The translations under genes and the position numbers were made by a program. The notes under the pieces are model-generated. The model was not told the DNA's origin. It worked only from the letters and a program-made list of their open reading frames with translations, and searched no databases. 64,000 bases of DNA from contig NZ_FUZA01000002.1 in the NCBI RefSeq assembly GCF_900167945.1, positions 62,001 to 126,000 on the forward strand. The letters are read 5' to 3'. The stretch is from Dyadobacter psychrophilus (lineage in GTDB: Bacteria > Bacteroidota > Bacteroidia > Cytophagales > Spirosomataceae). Position 1 is the stretch's first letter. Every line of letters begins with the position of its first letter. Shown here piece by piece: positions 19,804 through 29,283 of this stretch.

Positions 19804-20495
19804 GATTGTTTTTAATAGCATTTCTTGGCTGCTGCCTACACAGCTTTTTTTCCTTAGGTCAAATAGATGCCGAAACGGCCCAAAAGCATGTGATTGTAAA
19901 GTTTGCACCGCTGGCATTGTTTGATTTTGATAATTCCGTTCAATTTGGCCTGGAAGTTCCACTTGGCACCAGCGGGTTGTCTGTACAGCAAGACTTTGGT
20001 TACGGGCACTCTTCCTTTAATATGTGGTATAGCACCGAAACGGAGCGCCCCAGAAAGGAGACTTACAAAAGCAGGACCCAACTGCGCTATTATTACCTGG
20101 AAAGACGTCGCTATAAGGCTTATATAGCAGGGGAATTTTTACTAAAAAAGGTTATTTATTCCGAAAACAAATGGGTGGGAATGGAATGTGACCAGCCCTG
20201 GGGCAATTGCAGTTATTTTGAAAATAAATTTGTTAAAACCGGACGGACGGTGGGGGCAGGGCATGCCAAAATGGGCTGGCAATTTTATTTTGGTAATCGC
20301 ATGGCACTGGATGTTTTCACCGGTCTGGGCTTTCGCAACATCAGCGTAAAAGCAATCACGCCAGTCCTTGCAAATACCAGAGTCCCACGAACAGACCGCT
20401 GGTTCGAATATGACACACCCGGAACCAACGAATTCATTCCCAGCCTGGCCATGGGTTTTCATTTCGGAATTATCCTGGGCAAGTTTGAGGATTAA
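19800..20495 (+). CDS. Putative outer-membrane beta-barrel protein of unknown function
   Basis: A 231-residue protein with a signal peptide (MRLFLIAFLGCCLHSFFSLGQ). It has alternating beta segments typical of small Bacteroidota outer-membrane or DUF3575-like proteins: HVIVKFAPLALFDFDNSVQFGLEV, TQLRYYYLERRRYKAYIAGEF and MALDVFTGLGFRN. It ends in a hydrophobic GFHFGIILGKFED. I do not recognise a named family with certainty. It is coupled to the LVIVD lipoprotein and convergent with the TonB-dependent receptor gene, overlapping its end by four bases. Confidence 0.7.
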   Translation: MRLFLIAFLGCCLHSFFSLGQIDAETAQKHVIVKFAPLALFDFDNSVQFGLEVPLGTSGLSVQQDFGYGHSSFNMWYSTETERPRKETYKSRTQLRYYYLERRRYKAYIAGEFLLKKVIYSENKWVGMECDQPWGNCSYFENKFVKTGRTVGAGHAKMGWQFYFGNRMALDVFTGLGFRNISVKAITPVLANTRVPRTDRWFEYDTPGTNEFIPSLAMGFHFGIILGKFED

Positions 20496-22744
20496 ATCTT
20501 AACCTGCAAAGTCAAATAGTAACCTCTTCCGTCTGACGGTAAAATGCCGGGGCCAGGGTAGCCGGTGGCGCGGCGGGTGAAGTACATTTGATTTGCGAGA
20601 TTGTTGATACTGGCTTCGGCTTTCAGGCGCTTCCATTCGTAAGAAAAGCTCAGATCCATGATTTTGTAAGCGGGGATAAGCCCGACAACAGAAGAAACAC
20701 CACCGTCGATCGCATTGGTTGCTTCTGAGAACTGATCGGTTAAATGTGTGAGTTGGAATGATCCTTTCAACTTTTTATAGCCGACCCTCAGACCAGTTTT
20801 CAAATTAAATTTTGGTACAAACTCGACCTCGTTGCCCTGAACACCAGGAATTTCACTTTTTCTGTATTCAGATTTGATCAATGCAATATTGCCAAAAAGG
20901 ACAGCGCTCCAATGCTTCTCCTCCGGACTTGCGAGTTTGAAAAAATCGGCTTCCGCGTAAGATTCAACGCCCATGATGACCGCCTGCCCGACATTACTTC
21001 TCAGACGCAAAACACGGTTGCTTTCGTCATAAAACTGCACTTCGCCGATCCGGTTGTTATAATTCAGGTAAAAAAGGCTGACGTCGTAGTTGAAAAATGC
21101 GGTTTGATGGCTTCTGAAACCCAGATCAATACTGTATCCCTTTTCGTCTTTCAGATTTGGATCGATCACGGAAGAAGGATTAGCAATGCGCATGTCACTG
21201 AATGTGATGGAGCGGTAATTTTGAGAAATGTTACCATAAATTTCAACATTCGAATGCGGTTTGTAACTCACGCCAACCCCGGCCAGAACGAACTTACGGC
21301 CATTTTTTCGATACTCGTCTGTGCGGGTAATGTTGATAATGTTCCCTGCCAGATCGCGTGAGATGCTGCCGTAAAAACCGTCGGCTGTGGTTTTGATGTA
21401 TTCAAATCTGATTCCGGGCGTAACCGAAAGCCGGTCTGTCAGATAAAAGATGTTTTCGGCAAAGAGCGACACATTCCTGTTTGGAAATCTGTAATCGTAA
21501 GTAATAAAGCGTTCTGGCTCGACGAAATTGAAGTCGGCGTTTTTGCCAGTGCTTCCTACGCCTTGCAGGCTATGGTTAAAGCCATGATAATAACGACCGC
21601 CTAAAAGCAGCACCGATAGCTTTTTCGCGGTCACGTATCTTTTCAAATATCGGGCTTCCGCTCCCCAGTTTGTAAACTTGCCCTTGATCAGATCGCGCTC
21701 ACTATTATCATCAATGGTCGCTACGCGATTGGGCCTGAAACCAAGCGAATAGCGATGTGCGGCTAGTCCGAAAACTCTTAAATTGAAGTCACTGGTTGCG
21801 CTGATTTTTTGGTCAAAATGCAGGGCAAGCATATTCCAGCCCACCTGAAACCAGTTTCTTTCCCGGTTTGTCTGTCTGGGATCTTGCACAAACATGGCGT
21901 CCGAAAGTCCGCCCGGCTGTTTGGACAGATAATCCATGTGGGTGACATCAATGCCAATACTGGTCCTGTCCGAAACTTTATAATCAATATCCGCGTAAGC
22001 CGTTTTGCTATCCAGATGTGAGTTTGCGCGCCACCCGTCTGCTTTTTTGTATTGAAAAAAAGTATAATAGCTCAGCTTTCCAACTGTTCCGCTTGCACTG
22101 GTGAATGCATTATAAAAGCCAAAAGAACCAATGCTTTGTCGGGCCGTAATTTCCAGTTTTTTGTTTTCAACCGGCTTTCGCATTACAAAATTAATTAACC
22201 CGCCAAACTGCGTGCCGTATTGAAGGGAAGCAGCGCCGCGCACGATCTGAATACGTCCAACGGCTTCAATAGGAGGGGTATAGTAGCTTTCGGGATAGCC
22301 TAATGCGTCTGCGCTGATGTCATGTCCATTCTGGCGTACATTGAAGTTGGAAGTCCGGTTAGGGTCAAGGCCGCGGCCGCCGATACTGAGCTGCAATCCG
22401 CTTCCGTCATTTTCCCAAATGTTGAGCCCGGCAACCCGGGAATAAATCTGGCGCGCATTGTTTGTTGAGAGATTGGCAACGAGCTGATCGGGCGTGATCA
22501 CTTCGGATTTTTTTCCTTCATAAATCCCCATATTTTCAACCCCGCGAAGTCTCGAAAAGCCAAAATCCGTTGCTTTTTCGGTAATAGTCAGTTCTTTCAG
22601 GTCCTGGTCTTTGGAAATGCCCTGGGGAACGGCAGTGCTATCCGGTTTTGGAGAAGCTTTCCCCGACGTGCGGGATTGCGCATAGGCGACACTTGACAGG
22701 GCCAGCAGGAAAAATATAATGTTAAAGCCCCTTAATTTCATCAT
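20492..22744 (-). CDS. TonB-dependent outer membrane receptor (FecA/siderophore type)
   Basis: A 750-residue TonB-dependent receptor without STN or carboxypeptidase-like domains. The signal peptide is followed by a TonB-box-like LKELTITEK and a plug (VITPDQLVANLSTNNARQIYSRVAGLNI; GLQLSIGGRGLDPNRTSNFNVRQNG; IEAVGRIQIVRGAASLQYGTQFGGLINFVMRKP). The barrel ends RGYYLTLQVKI. It is the last gene of an operon with DUF4856, imelysin and HTTM proteins and overlaps the HTTM gene by 23 bases. This neighbourhood points to iron or haem-type uptake rather than glycan import. Confidence 0.92.
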   Translation of the reverse strand: MMKLRGFNIIFFLLALSSVAYAQSRTSGKASPKPDSTAVPQGISKDQDLKELTITEKATDFGFSRLRGVENMGIYEGKKSEVITPDQLVANLSTNNARQIYSRVAGLNIWENDGSGLQLSIGGRGLDPNRTSNFNVRQNGHDISADALGYPESYYTPPIEAVGRIQIVRGAASLQYGTQFGGLINFVMRKPVENKKLEITARQSIGSFGFYNAFTSASGTVGKLSYYTFFQYKKADGWRANSHLDSKTAYADIDYKVSDRTSIGIDVTHMDYLSKQPGGLSDAMFVQDPRQTNRERNWFQVGWNMLALHFDQKISATSDFNLRVFGLAAHRYSLGFRPNRVATIDDNSERDLIKGKFTNWGAEARYLKRYVTAKKLSVLLLGGRYYHGFNHSLQGVGSTGKNADFNFVEPERFITYDYRFPNRNVSLFAENIFYLTDRLSVTPGIRFEYIKTTADGFYGSISRDLAGNIINITRTDEYRKNGRKFVLAGVGVSYKPHSNVEIYGNISQNYRSITFSDMRIANPSSVIDPNLKDEKGYSIDLGFRSHQTAFFNYDVSLFYLNYNNRIGEVQFYDESNRVLRLRSNVGQAVIMGVESYAEADFFKLASPEEKHWSAVLFGNIALIKSEYRKSEIPGVQGNEVEFVPKFNLKTGLRVGYKKLKGSFQLTHLTDQFSEATNAIDGGVSSVVGLIPAYKIMDLSFSYEWKRLKAEASINNLANQMYFTRRATGYPGPGILPSDGRGYYLTLQVKI

Positions 22745-24071
22745 TGAAAGGAATAATCCAGGATTTATGTTGGAAGGAATCTGTTTGTCTGGCCAAGTCC
22801 ACAGCCGGATCGATCATGGGTTTGCCCATTCTGCCATTGAGTGCAACATACGAATCCACGTAAATCTGAGGCGAATCAAAACCGGCGGCAGCATAATGGT
22901 CGCGCAGCATATGTGCGTATTGCAGGATCATATCCGGCTGGGTGGACATCATCTTTTCCTGTAACCGCGTGAGAAAATCATTGTTATTGACGATCTGCTT
23001 TTTGCCCGAGGCGTCCGTGACCGTAAACTGCGTGTAACCTGCTTTTTCCATCAGCATAACCCGCCAGGAAAACCGGTAACCTTCCTCAGTCCAGAAAAGC
23101 TCATCGGAATAAAGCAAGTAGCGGAAAGGGAACGTGATTTGAAATACAAAAAAAAGCCCGAAAATCGCCATCAGAAACGGCTTGGTAATGCTGGAAACAA
23201 TGTATGAACGCTTTGGCCTGATAAATTGAATCGGCAAACTTAAAGCAAAACTGATTGTATCAATCACCTTCTGATGAAATTCCCCAGGGAAAAATATGAA
23301 GGCAGTCACAATCATAATGTAAGGGAACATGCCAATGGGAAAAAGAATCGCTGTGAGCAAGTGAAAAATGATCACCGAAACGAAGGCGAGCGGGCGGGTC
23401 TTTCTATTCCAAAGTAAAAATCCTATGCTCAGATCATACATGCAGCCAGCCCAGCTGAAAAAATACGGCGTCCACTCGTAATTGAACAGACTGCCTATTA
23501 ATGGCAGATCATTTTTTGCGGGCAGCCAGATTTTTAATGGTAAAGCATGCAAAAGCCAGTCGCTATTGAGCTTTGCCAGACCGGCGTAAAAATAAATGAT
23601 GCATACCAGCAATCGAATGCTGTCTATACACCAGCTTGGGAGCTGATCTGCCAGTAGTCGTTTGTTCCGGTAAGCATCCATAGAAAACGACGCGTGAGCG
23701 GGCAGAAAGATGAGCATAAAACTCACCATGCTCACAAAGTAATAATGGTTCAGATAAGTGCTTTTATCAATCAGTTCAATGTAAGTGAATGATACAAAAA
23801 GCATTACAGCAGCAAACCTGTAAAGCACTCCCAGAGCGACCATAAGTGCGGCCACTGCGCAAATACCGAACAGGAAATAGGTCCATTCTCCCAAAGGCCT
23901 GATAAACTCAAAGCCATAAAATGCGAAATGGAATTTTGGTAGAATGTAAAGGTCTCTGATCCAGCCCTTCGCCCAGAAACGGCAAATGCTCAAAAAGAGC
24001 ATTATGCCGAAAATAACCCGGAAAAGTGCCAGCGTTGCGGCCGGAGAATATTTGTTGAAATAAGCCAGCAT
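22722..24071 (-). CDS. HTTM domain (vitamin K-dependent gamma-carboxylase-like) membrane protein
   Basis: A 449-residue polytopic membrane protein with an HTTM region: ALFRVIFGIMLFLSICRFWAKGWI; STYLNHYYFVSMVSFMLIFLPAHASFSMD; CIIYFYAGLAKLNSDWL; FFSWAGCMYDLSIGFLLW. HTTM proteins resemble vitamin K-dependent gamma-carboxylase membrane domains; bacterial functions are mostly unknown. It sits 11 bases after the imelysin gene, and its end overlaps the receptor start. The combination with imelysin and a TonB receptor recurs in Bacteroidota and suggests a role in the same uptake or maturation pathway. Confidence 0.85.
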   Translation of the reverse strand: MLAYFNKYSPAATLALFRVIFGIMLFLSICRFWAKGWIRDLYILPKFHFAFYGFEFIRPLGEWTYFLFGICAVAALMVALGVLYRFAAVMLFVSFTYIELIDKSTYLNHYYFVSMVSFMLIFLPAHASFSMDAYRNKRLLADQLPSWCIDSIRLLVCIIYFYAGLAKLNSDWLLHALPLKIWLPAKNDLPLIGSLFNYEWTPYFFSWAGCMYDLSIGFLLWNRKTRPLAFVSVIIFHLLTAILFPIGMFPYIMIVTAFIFFPGEFHQKVIDTISFALSLPIQFIRPKRSYIVSSITKPFLMAIFGLFFVFQITFPFRYLLYSDELFWTEEGYRFSWRVMLMEKAGYTQFTVTDASGKKQIVNNNDFLTRLQEKMMSTQPDMILQYAHMLRDHYAAAGFDSPQIYVDSYVALNGRMGKPMIDPAVDLARQTDSFQHKSWIIPFNDEIKGL

Positions 24072-24082
24072 GGCTTGTGCGT

Positions 24083-25207
24083 TTAGTCGCCGTCGTTATC
24101 GGTGTAAGTGATGGTAATGCTCATGGCCGAGGTCATGTCCACTTTCAGCATCCTGACTGCCTTTTGCATTTCATTGTAGGTGTCTTTCATTGCCTGATTA
24201 TTGGTTTTCACCTCCTCAGACAGATTCGGTTTCAGCGCATTGAGCTTCGTTTGGCTTGCTTCAAATTGCGCGTTCAGCAGCTCGGTAAGCGATTTGCCGG
24301 TGCTGCTGTCCTTGGCGCCTAATGCATCCAGGTAAGTTTTCAGAGATGGTCCGGTTCCGTCTGTCCTTACGCTTTTTCCATTGAAAAAGGCGATATAAGC
24401 CTGATGCGCTGTTTTGGCAAGCGTCAGCGATATGTCTTTCTTGTAAAAAGCTTCCACTTTTTCTGGTGCCGGCACGCCGTTCAGCATCGCGCCTGAGGGA
24501 ATTCCAAATTTTCCGGAACGGATATAGCGTTCATAATGCAGCACATAGCCGTTTACCAACAGGGATGTGGAAGAGCCGATGTCCAGGCCGGTCTTGGTGA
24601 TAAAAGTTTCTTTGTATGCCCCTTTCCATTCACTGGTAACCTTGTCGAGAATGCTGTCCATACGCTCGGTAACGCGTTTGATATAAGCCAATTTCGCTGC
24701 CGCATTGGGTGCGGTTGTATATTGTGCAATAATGGCAGCGTCGGTTGCGCCTATGCCGTTAATGAGATAATCCAGGGCAGGAAAGCCTTGTTTTGGATAA
24801 GAATCTGGGGTTTCCATGCTTGCATTCGGATCGGCAATGCTGGCATTAATGCCCTGCTCACTGGCGGGGTAGATATTAAAAAAGTTTCGGATCGTGTGTT
24901 TTTCACCGGGACCAAAATCAAACAATTCTACTTTTTGCCATGCTGTGTAAGCATCCACCCAGGCAGCACGGAATTCGGTTAGCGTCGCCGCGTCGGGTTT
25001 GGCGGCAAATGCATTGGATTTGGTCACCATCAGATCAAACTTGACCTGGAAATTATCATAAGACGGAATGATGATGTTATCAGCAATGTGTGTCAACATC
25101 GCTTTCCGGTCTTTGCCTTCATCTTCCGGTTCGGGCTCAGGCTTCTCTTTTGAATCTGAACAGCCCAGAAAGATCATGGTTAGCAAGATCGCCAGATAAT
25201 TTTTCAT
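24083..25207 (-). CDS. Imelysin family (peptidase M75-like) lipoprotein
   Basis: A 374-residue lipoprotein (MKNYLAILLTMIFLGCS, lipidated cysteine at about residue 16) of the imelysin/insulin-cleaving membrane peptidase-like family. Family-like features are the helical repeats around FRAAWVDAYTAWQKVELFDFGPGEKHTIRNFFNIYP, FPALDYLINGIG and YEVLHYERYIRSGKFGIPSGA-like segments near residue 200-220. Imelysin-like proteins are linked to iron acquisition. The ATG at 25207 is preferred over 25213 because it begins the signal directly. It is the second gene of the operon. Confidence 0.86.
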   Translation of the reverse strand: MKNYLAILLTMIFLGCSDSKEKPEPEPEDEGKDRKAMLTHIADNIIIPSYDNFQVKFDLMVTKSNAFAAKPDAATLTEFRAAWVDAYTAWQKVELFDFGPGEKHTIRNFFNIYPASEQGINASIADPNASMETPDSYPKQGFPALDYLINGIGATDAAIIAQYTTAPNAAAKLAYIKRVTERMDSILDKVTSEWKGAYKETFITKTGLDIGSSTSLLVNGYVLHYERYIRSGKFGIPSGAMLNGVPAPEKVEAFYKKDISLTLAKTAHQAYIAFFNGKSVRTDGTGPSLKTYLDALGAKDSSTGKSLTELLNAQFEASQTKLNALKPNLSEEVKTNNQAMKDTYNEMQKAVRMLKVDMTSAMSITITYTDNDGD

Positions 25208-25295
25208 GCTCATTAGTGGTCAGTTTTAAAACAATAAATGGTGGATCAACGGAAAAACCGCCAATCCACCCAGGTCCGGGAATAATCCAGGTATA

Positions 25296-26489
25296 TTATA
25301 ACTTAAACTTCGCTGTTATCGCATCCGAAGCCGCATTGACCTTATCATTGGTCAGGTCCCAAAATCCGTTTGGAGAACCCATCAAACCAAGGAGGATCGC
25401 ATCTGAGAAAGCTGCATCCGCTCCGTTGATTTTGCAATAACGCAGCGAGTAAATGAAGCCAAGTCCTTCGCCTATCGCATGAGCACGTGCGGCATCTGTT
25501 GTTCCGCTTTTCCATTTTCCAAGGTAACCCACCGCCGCAGCAGCGATTGCCTTTTCCATTTCCGTTCTGATAAATGTTGCCTGCGTTTTTGCCTCGGTTT
25601 TGTCATTGTTTACAATCGCCGCGCGTCCTTTTACGAATGCAGGGTGGATTTTGGCATAGCTGGCTTTGTTGTATTCCCAAAGATATGAGCCGATAAACGA
25701 TTCGTTCGACTTTCTTTCCGCATCTGTTGCACCAGCCAGGTAAACGGGGTTAAGCGTTAACATTCCATAAGCTTCGTCCCAGTTGTGTTCCAGTGCAGTG
25801 TATTTTTTGCCGGAAACCAATGCCGAATTATCAGCGTCCAGGCCTTTGTCCAACAGTGTGTTACCAATGTAATCCAGCTGCAAGGCGCCGATAAGGCCTT
25901 TTTGAATGATCTGAGCATGCTCAATTCCTTTTGCATCAACCAGATAGGCTCCCAGTTTTCCTGCAACGCCTTTGGCAGCAGTCGCTTTTACCGATTTGCT
26001 GGCAGCGTCGAGTGCGGCAAAGCTGGTTGCCAGATACGCCTGTGCGGCTTCCTTCTCAGCTGTCGGTTTCGACGAAGCAGTCACATCTTTAAGCTGGACG
26101 CCCGATCCGTTCAAATCAGCCCCTTTAATGTTGATGGTGGCCGTAGAGATGTCTGTGAACGGATTACCTGTATTGGCGTACATGTTTGCCATTGTTGTAG
26201 CACTTACCTGCGTGGAGTCACGAACAGCTGAGCCCATGTAATAGTTAAGCGCCTGAAACATTTTATAACGCGCATTACCTGTCGTCAAATCGGCTGTGGT
26301 ATCGCCTTTTGTGTCAATAAACAGGCTTTTATAAGGGGTAGTAGGGGTTACTTTTGCGTAATCGATCTTCGTGCGAAGCTCGGTGGTTGGAGGGGTTACC
26401 GTCGGCTCATCGTCTTCTGAGCAGGAGGAAAGGCCTGCAATGAGCATTGAGGCAAATAAAGCATTGCGTAGGTTGAAATGTTGTAGCAT
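25296..26489 (-). CDS. DUF4856 domain lipoprotein
   Basis: A 397-residue lipoprotein (signal ending MLIAGLSSC, then an acidic linker) whose body matches DUF4856. Family-like parts are RTKIDYAKVTPTTPYKSLFIDTK at the start of the domain, then GIEHAQIIQKGLIGALQLDYIGN and ALEHNWDEAYGMLTLNPVYL. The helical architecture and GIEHAQ motif recall imelysin-like proteins. It is the first gene of the four-gene uptake operon, with a good Bacteroidetes promoter about 70 bases upstream of the start. Confidence 0.85.
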   Translation of the reverse strand: MLQHFNLRNALFASMLIAGLSSCSEDDEPTVTPPTTELRTKIDYAKVTPTTPYKSLFIDTKGDTTADLTTGNARYKMFQALNYYMGSAVRDSTQVSATTMANMYANTGNPFTDISTATINIKGADLNGSGVQLKDVTASSKPTAEKEAAQAYLATSFAALDAASKSVKATAAKGVAGKLGAYLVDAKGIEHAQIIQKGLIGALQLDYIGNTLLDKGLDADNSALVSGKKYTALEHNWDEAYGMLTLNPVYLAGATDAERKSNESFIGSYLWEYNKASYAKIHPAFVKGRAAIVNNDKTEAKTQATFIRTEMEKAIAAAAVGYLGKWKSGTTDAARAHAIGEGLGFIYSLRYCKINGADAAFSDAILLGLMGSPNGFWDLTNDKVNAASDAITAKFKL

Positions 26490-26556
26490 TTGTTACAAAT
26501 TCGTTTTTGTCAGGAATTGTGAGAGGTTGCTTATTTAGACTAAAACTAAGCGGGGG

Positions 26557-26588
26557 CAAACATATGCATTATTTAGAATTAGAACAAA
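26557..26588 (-). promoter_or_regulatory. Bacteroidetes-type sigma promoter of the DUF4856 operon
   Basis: On the minus strand a TTTG (-33 element, 26585-26588) is followed after a 20-base spacer (counted from TTG) by TATGTTTG (26557-26564), matching the -7 consensus TAnnTTTG. It lies about 68 bases upstream of the DUF4856 start. Confidence 0.65.
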
Positions 26589-26635
26589 TTGTTTGACAAG
26601 GTTCGCGATATCATCTTTTTTTAATCAAATAAAAA

Positions 26636-26689
26636 AAGACACTTTCCACTGACTCCAAGAATGTTAACCTGGAATCGGGAAAGTGTCTT
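26636..26689 (-). terminator. Terminator downstream of msrB
   Basis: AAGACACTTTCC and GGAAAGTGTCTT form a perfect 12-bp stem with a 30-base loop. On the minus strand it is followed by a run of T, about 35 bases after the msrB stop. Confidence 0.65.
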
Positions 26690-26723
26690 AATCGAATTTT
26701 AATGTCAAAAGGCCTTGAAGAAT

Positions 26724-27290
26724 CTAGCTTCCGCTGTCTGCCTTCTTTTTACTATTAAATTTTTTCTCTGCTGTCTTTGCTTTTTCAAAATCAAGCACAA
26801 CACCATTGATGCAGTAGCGAAGGCCGGTAGGAGGCGGGCCATCTTCAAAAACGTGGCCTAAGTGTGATTTGCATTTACCGCACATCACCTCAGTCCTGCG
26901 CATGCCGTGGGTGTTATCTGCTGCTTCAAGAATGGAGCTTTTGCTGATCGGTTCAAAAAAGCTTGGCCAGCCGCAGCCGCTTTCGTATTTGGCATTGCTT
27001 TTAAAAAGCGCATTGCCGCAAACTGCGCAGTAGAATGTTCCTATTTCCTTGGAATGCTCATATTCGCTTGTGAACGGACGCTCTGTTCCTTTCAGCCGTG
27101 CAACTTCATAAACCTCTGGAGAAAGCAATTTTTTCCACTCTTCGTTGCTTCTATTGACCACACCTGAATCCGTTTTCGAATAGGCAGGGCTTTTTTTCTG
27201 CTCTTTCTGCGCCGGTGAGGATTGACCGTAGCAGCTTTGCAGCATTAATGCGAACACGCCTGATAACAGAAGCGCGATTGACTTTTTCAT
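26724..27290 (-). CDS. msrB: Peptide-methionine (R)-S-oxide reductase MsrB, exported
   Basis: A 188-residue protein that reduces methionine-R-sulfoxide in proteins. The zinc-binding pairs are C88/C91 (CAVC) and C137/C140 (CGKC). The catalytic cysteine is C160 in GLRYCINGVVL, with HLGHVFEDGPPPTG just before it. Family landmarks such as RPFTSEYEHSKEIGTFYCAVCG and GCGWPSFFEPI are intact. The N-terminus is a lipoprotein signal (SGVFALMLQSC, C20), so it acts in the periplasm. It is a stand-alone gene divergent from the histidine kinase; the 210 bases between hold both promoters, which I could not resolve. Confidence 0.95.
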   Translation of the reverse strand: MKKSIALLLSGVFALMLQSCYGQSSPAQKEQKKSPAYSKTDSGVVNRSNEEWKKLLSPEVYEVARLKGTERPFTSEYEHSKEIGTFYCAVCGNALFKSNAKYESGCGWPSFFEPISKSSILEAADNTHGMRRTEVMCGKCKSHLGHVFEDGPPPTGLRYCINGVVLDFEKAKTAEKKFNSKKKADSGS

Positions 27291-27500
27291 GCTGTTTTTG
27301 TTTTAATGTTTCCTTATATACGATAAGCCGGTGCCAATAGTTGAATGTCACTCTGTATTCCTAACAATATCGTGCAAAAAGAGATTCATCACTTTAAAAA
27401 TCACTTATTGGGCCGTTGACCATAAAAAGAAGTACATAATTCAGTACATATTCATGGATTAGGATTAATATTATGGGTTACGAATATAGCTGGCCGTTGT

Positions 27501-29276
27501 ATGCAAGAATTTTTAAGGGCGCTTAAAGTCAATTATCCGGCTTTTTGGCAGGATACGCATGTCATTAGCCATATCAGGCAGCAAACGCTGCGCTTTCTTT
27601 TAGCTGCCTATTGCGTCATGGGCGTGTTGCTGGCCGGGCTGCATTTGGTGCAGCACAAATATTTTTTACTTGCAAGAGTTCTCGTTTTCACCGCACTTTC
27701 CGTAACGGGATATCTAATGCTCCGGCGGGGTGTGCCCTTTAAAAAAGTAGGGCATTTTTCATTAACATGTCTTTGCCTGATCGTCCTGTCCACTGCGGTG
27801 CTATATCAGCACGGACATTACCTGGTTACTTTTCAGTTCATTTTCGTTATCCTCAGTTCGGGGTTTTACATACTAGGACCGCGATGGGGGCTTTTTTATT
27901 CGCTGCTCAGCGTTTTCCTGGTTGGGTCAGTGGCTTTACTCGATCAGTATTTTAAGGTAGAGATCAGTATCCAGGCTTATGCAGTTGATACATATGCAGT
28001 CGCCTTTGCGCTTTTGTTTAACTATCTGATGTTGATCTACATTCATTTCTTTTTTTTCAAAGAATCCCAACTGGCAAATGAGAAAGAGACCACATTGCTG
28101 AGTGAGCTGAAAACTGCTGCGGCCCAGGCACGTGATCTGGCAGAGTACAAAACGAACTTTCTGATAACGATGTCGCATGAGATCCGTACGCCTTTACACG
28201 CAATCATTGGTGGTCTAGACCTGCTTTCCTTTGACAATGCCAAAGGCGAGCATGCCAAGAATTTGGATAATGTGAAGTTTTCAGCCGATATTCTCAACTC
28301 TATTATTAATGACATTCTCAACCTGAACGACATTGAGGATAATCAGATCAAACTTAGTAAGGAAGAATTTCAGCCCGCTGTTGTTATCACGGATATTTGT
28401 CAAAAACTGCAAGCGGCCGCCAGCCACAAGGGTTTATTACTTACGCTGAATGTTTCACCTGAGTTAAAAACTTTTTGGGTAATGGGTGACCCTGTTCGCC
28501 TGGGCCAGATTGTGATGAACCTGATAAGTAATGCGATCAAGTATACAGACCATGGTTCGGTTGACGTAGATATCAAAGCCAGGCAAATTGGTGATGATCG
28601 GGTGCAGATTTTTTTCAATGTATCCGATACGGGAATCGGAATACCGCAGGAAGTATTTCCGTATATATTTGAGCCGTTCAAGCTGGTTAACTCCGGGATG
28701 AAAAAACAATATCATGGCACCGGCCTGGGATTGTCCCTGGCCCAGCAGCTGGTGAACCTGCACGGGGGAAAGCTGGATTTCACCAGCAAGGAAGGGATTG
28801 GCACCTCGTTCTTTTTTGACTTTGCCTATCCATTGAGCCAAAAGTCTTTTTCTTCGGGCCCGGTGGTTCCGCAAAACGAATTAGGACCGCTCGATATTCA
28901 TGTGCTCATTGCCGAGGACAACAATATGAATGCCATAATTCTTACAACCTTCCTGAAAAAATGGCATGTAAACTTTGATATCGTCGACAACGGCCTTGCA
29001 GCAGTGGAAACAATGCTGGCTAACCGCTATCAGGTGATTTTGATGGACATTAATATGCCGGTGATGGATGGCATTCAAGCGAGTCAGCAGATCAGGGCTT
29101 TTGAGGATCTGGAAAAGGCGGGCGTCCACATCATTGCATTGACGGCAACCAGCAGAGAATCACTTGAATCCAGCGGTGCGCTTGCCTTGTTTGACGACTG
29201 GATATCAAAGCCGTTTCACCCGCAAATTTTGCACGCAAAGCTCGCTAACATTTCAATGCTCACCCGTAGCCAGTAG
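27501..29276 (+). CDS. Hybrid sensor histidine kinase with receiver domain
   Basis: A 591-residue membrane sensor. About six hydrophobic segments occupy residues ~30-195. A HisKA domain has the phospho-acceptor H226 in MSHEIRTPLHAIIGGLDLL. The HATPase domain carries LISNAIKYTDHG (N box), FNVSDTGIGIPQE (G1) and HGTGLGLSLAQQL (G2). A C-terminal receiver domain has the acidic pocket AEDNN and phospho-acceptor D516 in ILMDINMPVMDG. No separate response regulator with a DNA-binding output is adjacent, so the partner and signal are unknown. It ends eight bases from the convergent bshB1 gene. Confidence 0.94.
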   Translation: MQEFLRALKVNYPAFWQDTHVISHIRQQTLRFLLAAYCVMGVLLAGLHLVQHKYFLLARVLVFTALSVTGYLMLRRGVPFKKVGHFSLTCLCLIVLSTAVLYQHGHYLVTFQFIFVILSSGFYILGPRWGLFYSLLSVFLVGSVALLDQYFKVEISIQAYAVDTYAVAFALLFNYLMLIYIHFFFFKESQLANEKETTLLSELKTAAAQARDLAEYKTNFLITMSHEIRTPLHAIIGGLDLLSFDNAKGEHAKNLDNVKFSADILNSIINDILNLNDIEDNQIKLSKEEFQPAVVITDICQKLQAAASHKGLLLTLNVSPELKTFWVMGDPVRLGQIVMNLISNAIKYTDHGSVDVDIKARQIGDDRVQIFFNVSDTGIGIPQEVFPYIFEPFKLVNSGMKKQYHGTGLGLSLAQQLVNLHGGKLDFTSKEGIGTSFFFDFAYPLSQKSFSSGPVVPQNELGPLDIHVLIAEDNNMNAIILTTFLKKWHVNFDIVDNGLAAVETMLANRYQVILMDINMPVMDGIQASQQIRAFEDLEKAGVHIIALTATSRESLESSGALALFDDWISKPFHPQILHAKLANISMLTRSQ

Positions 29277-29283
29277 TAATTTC

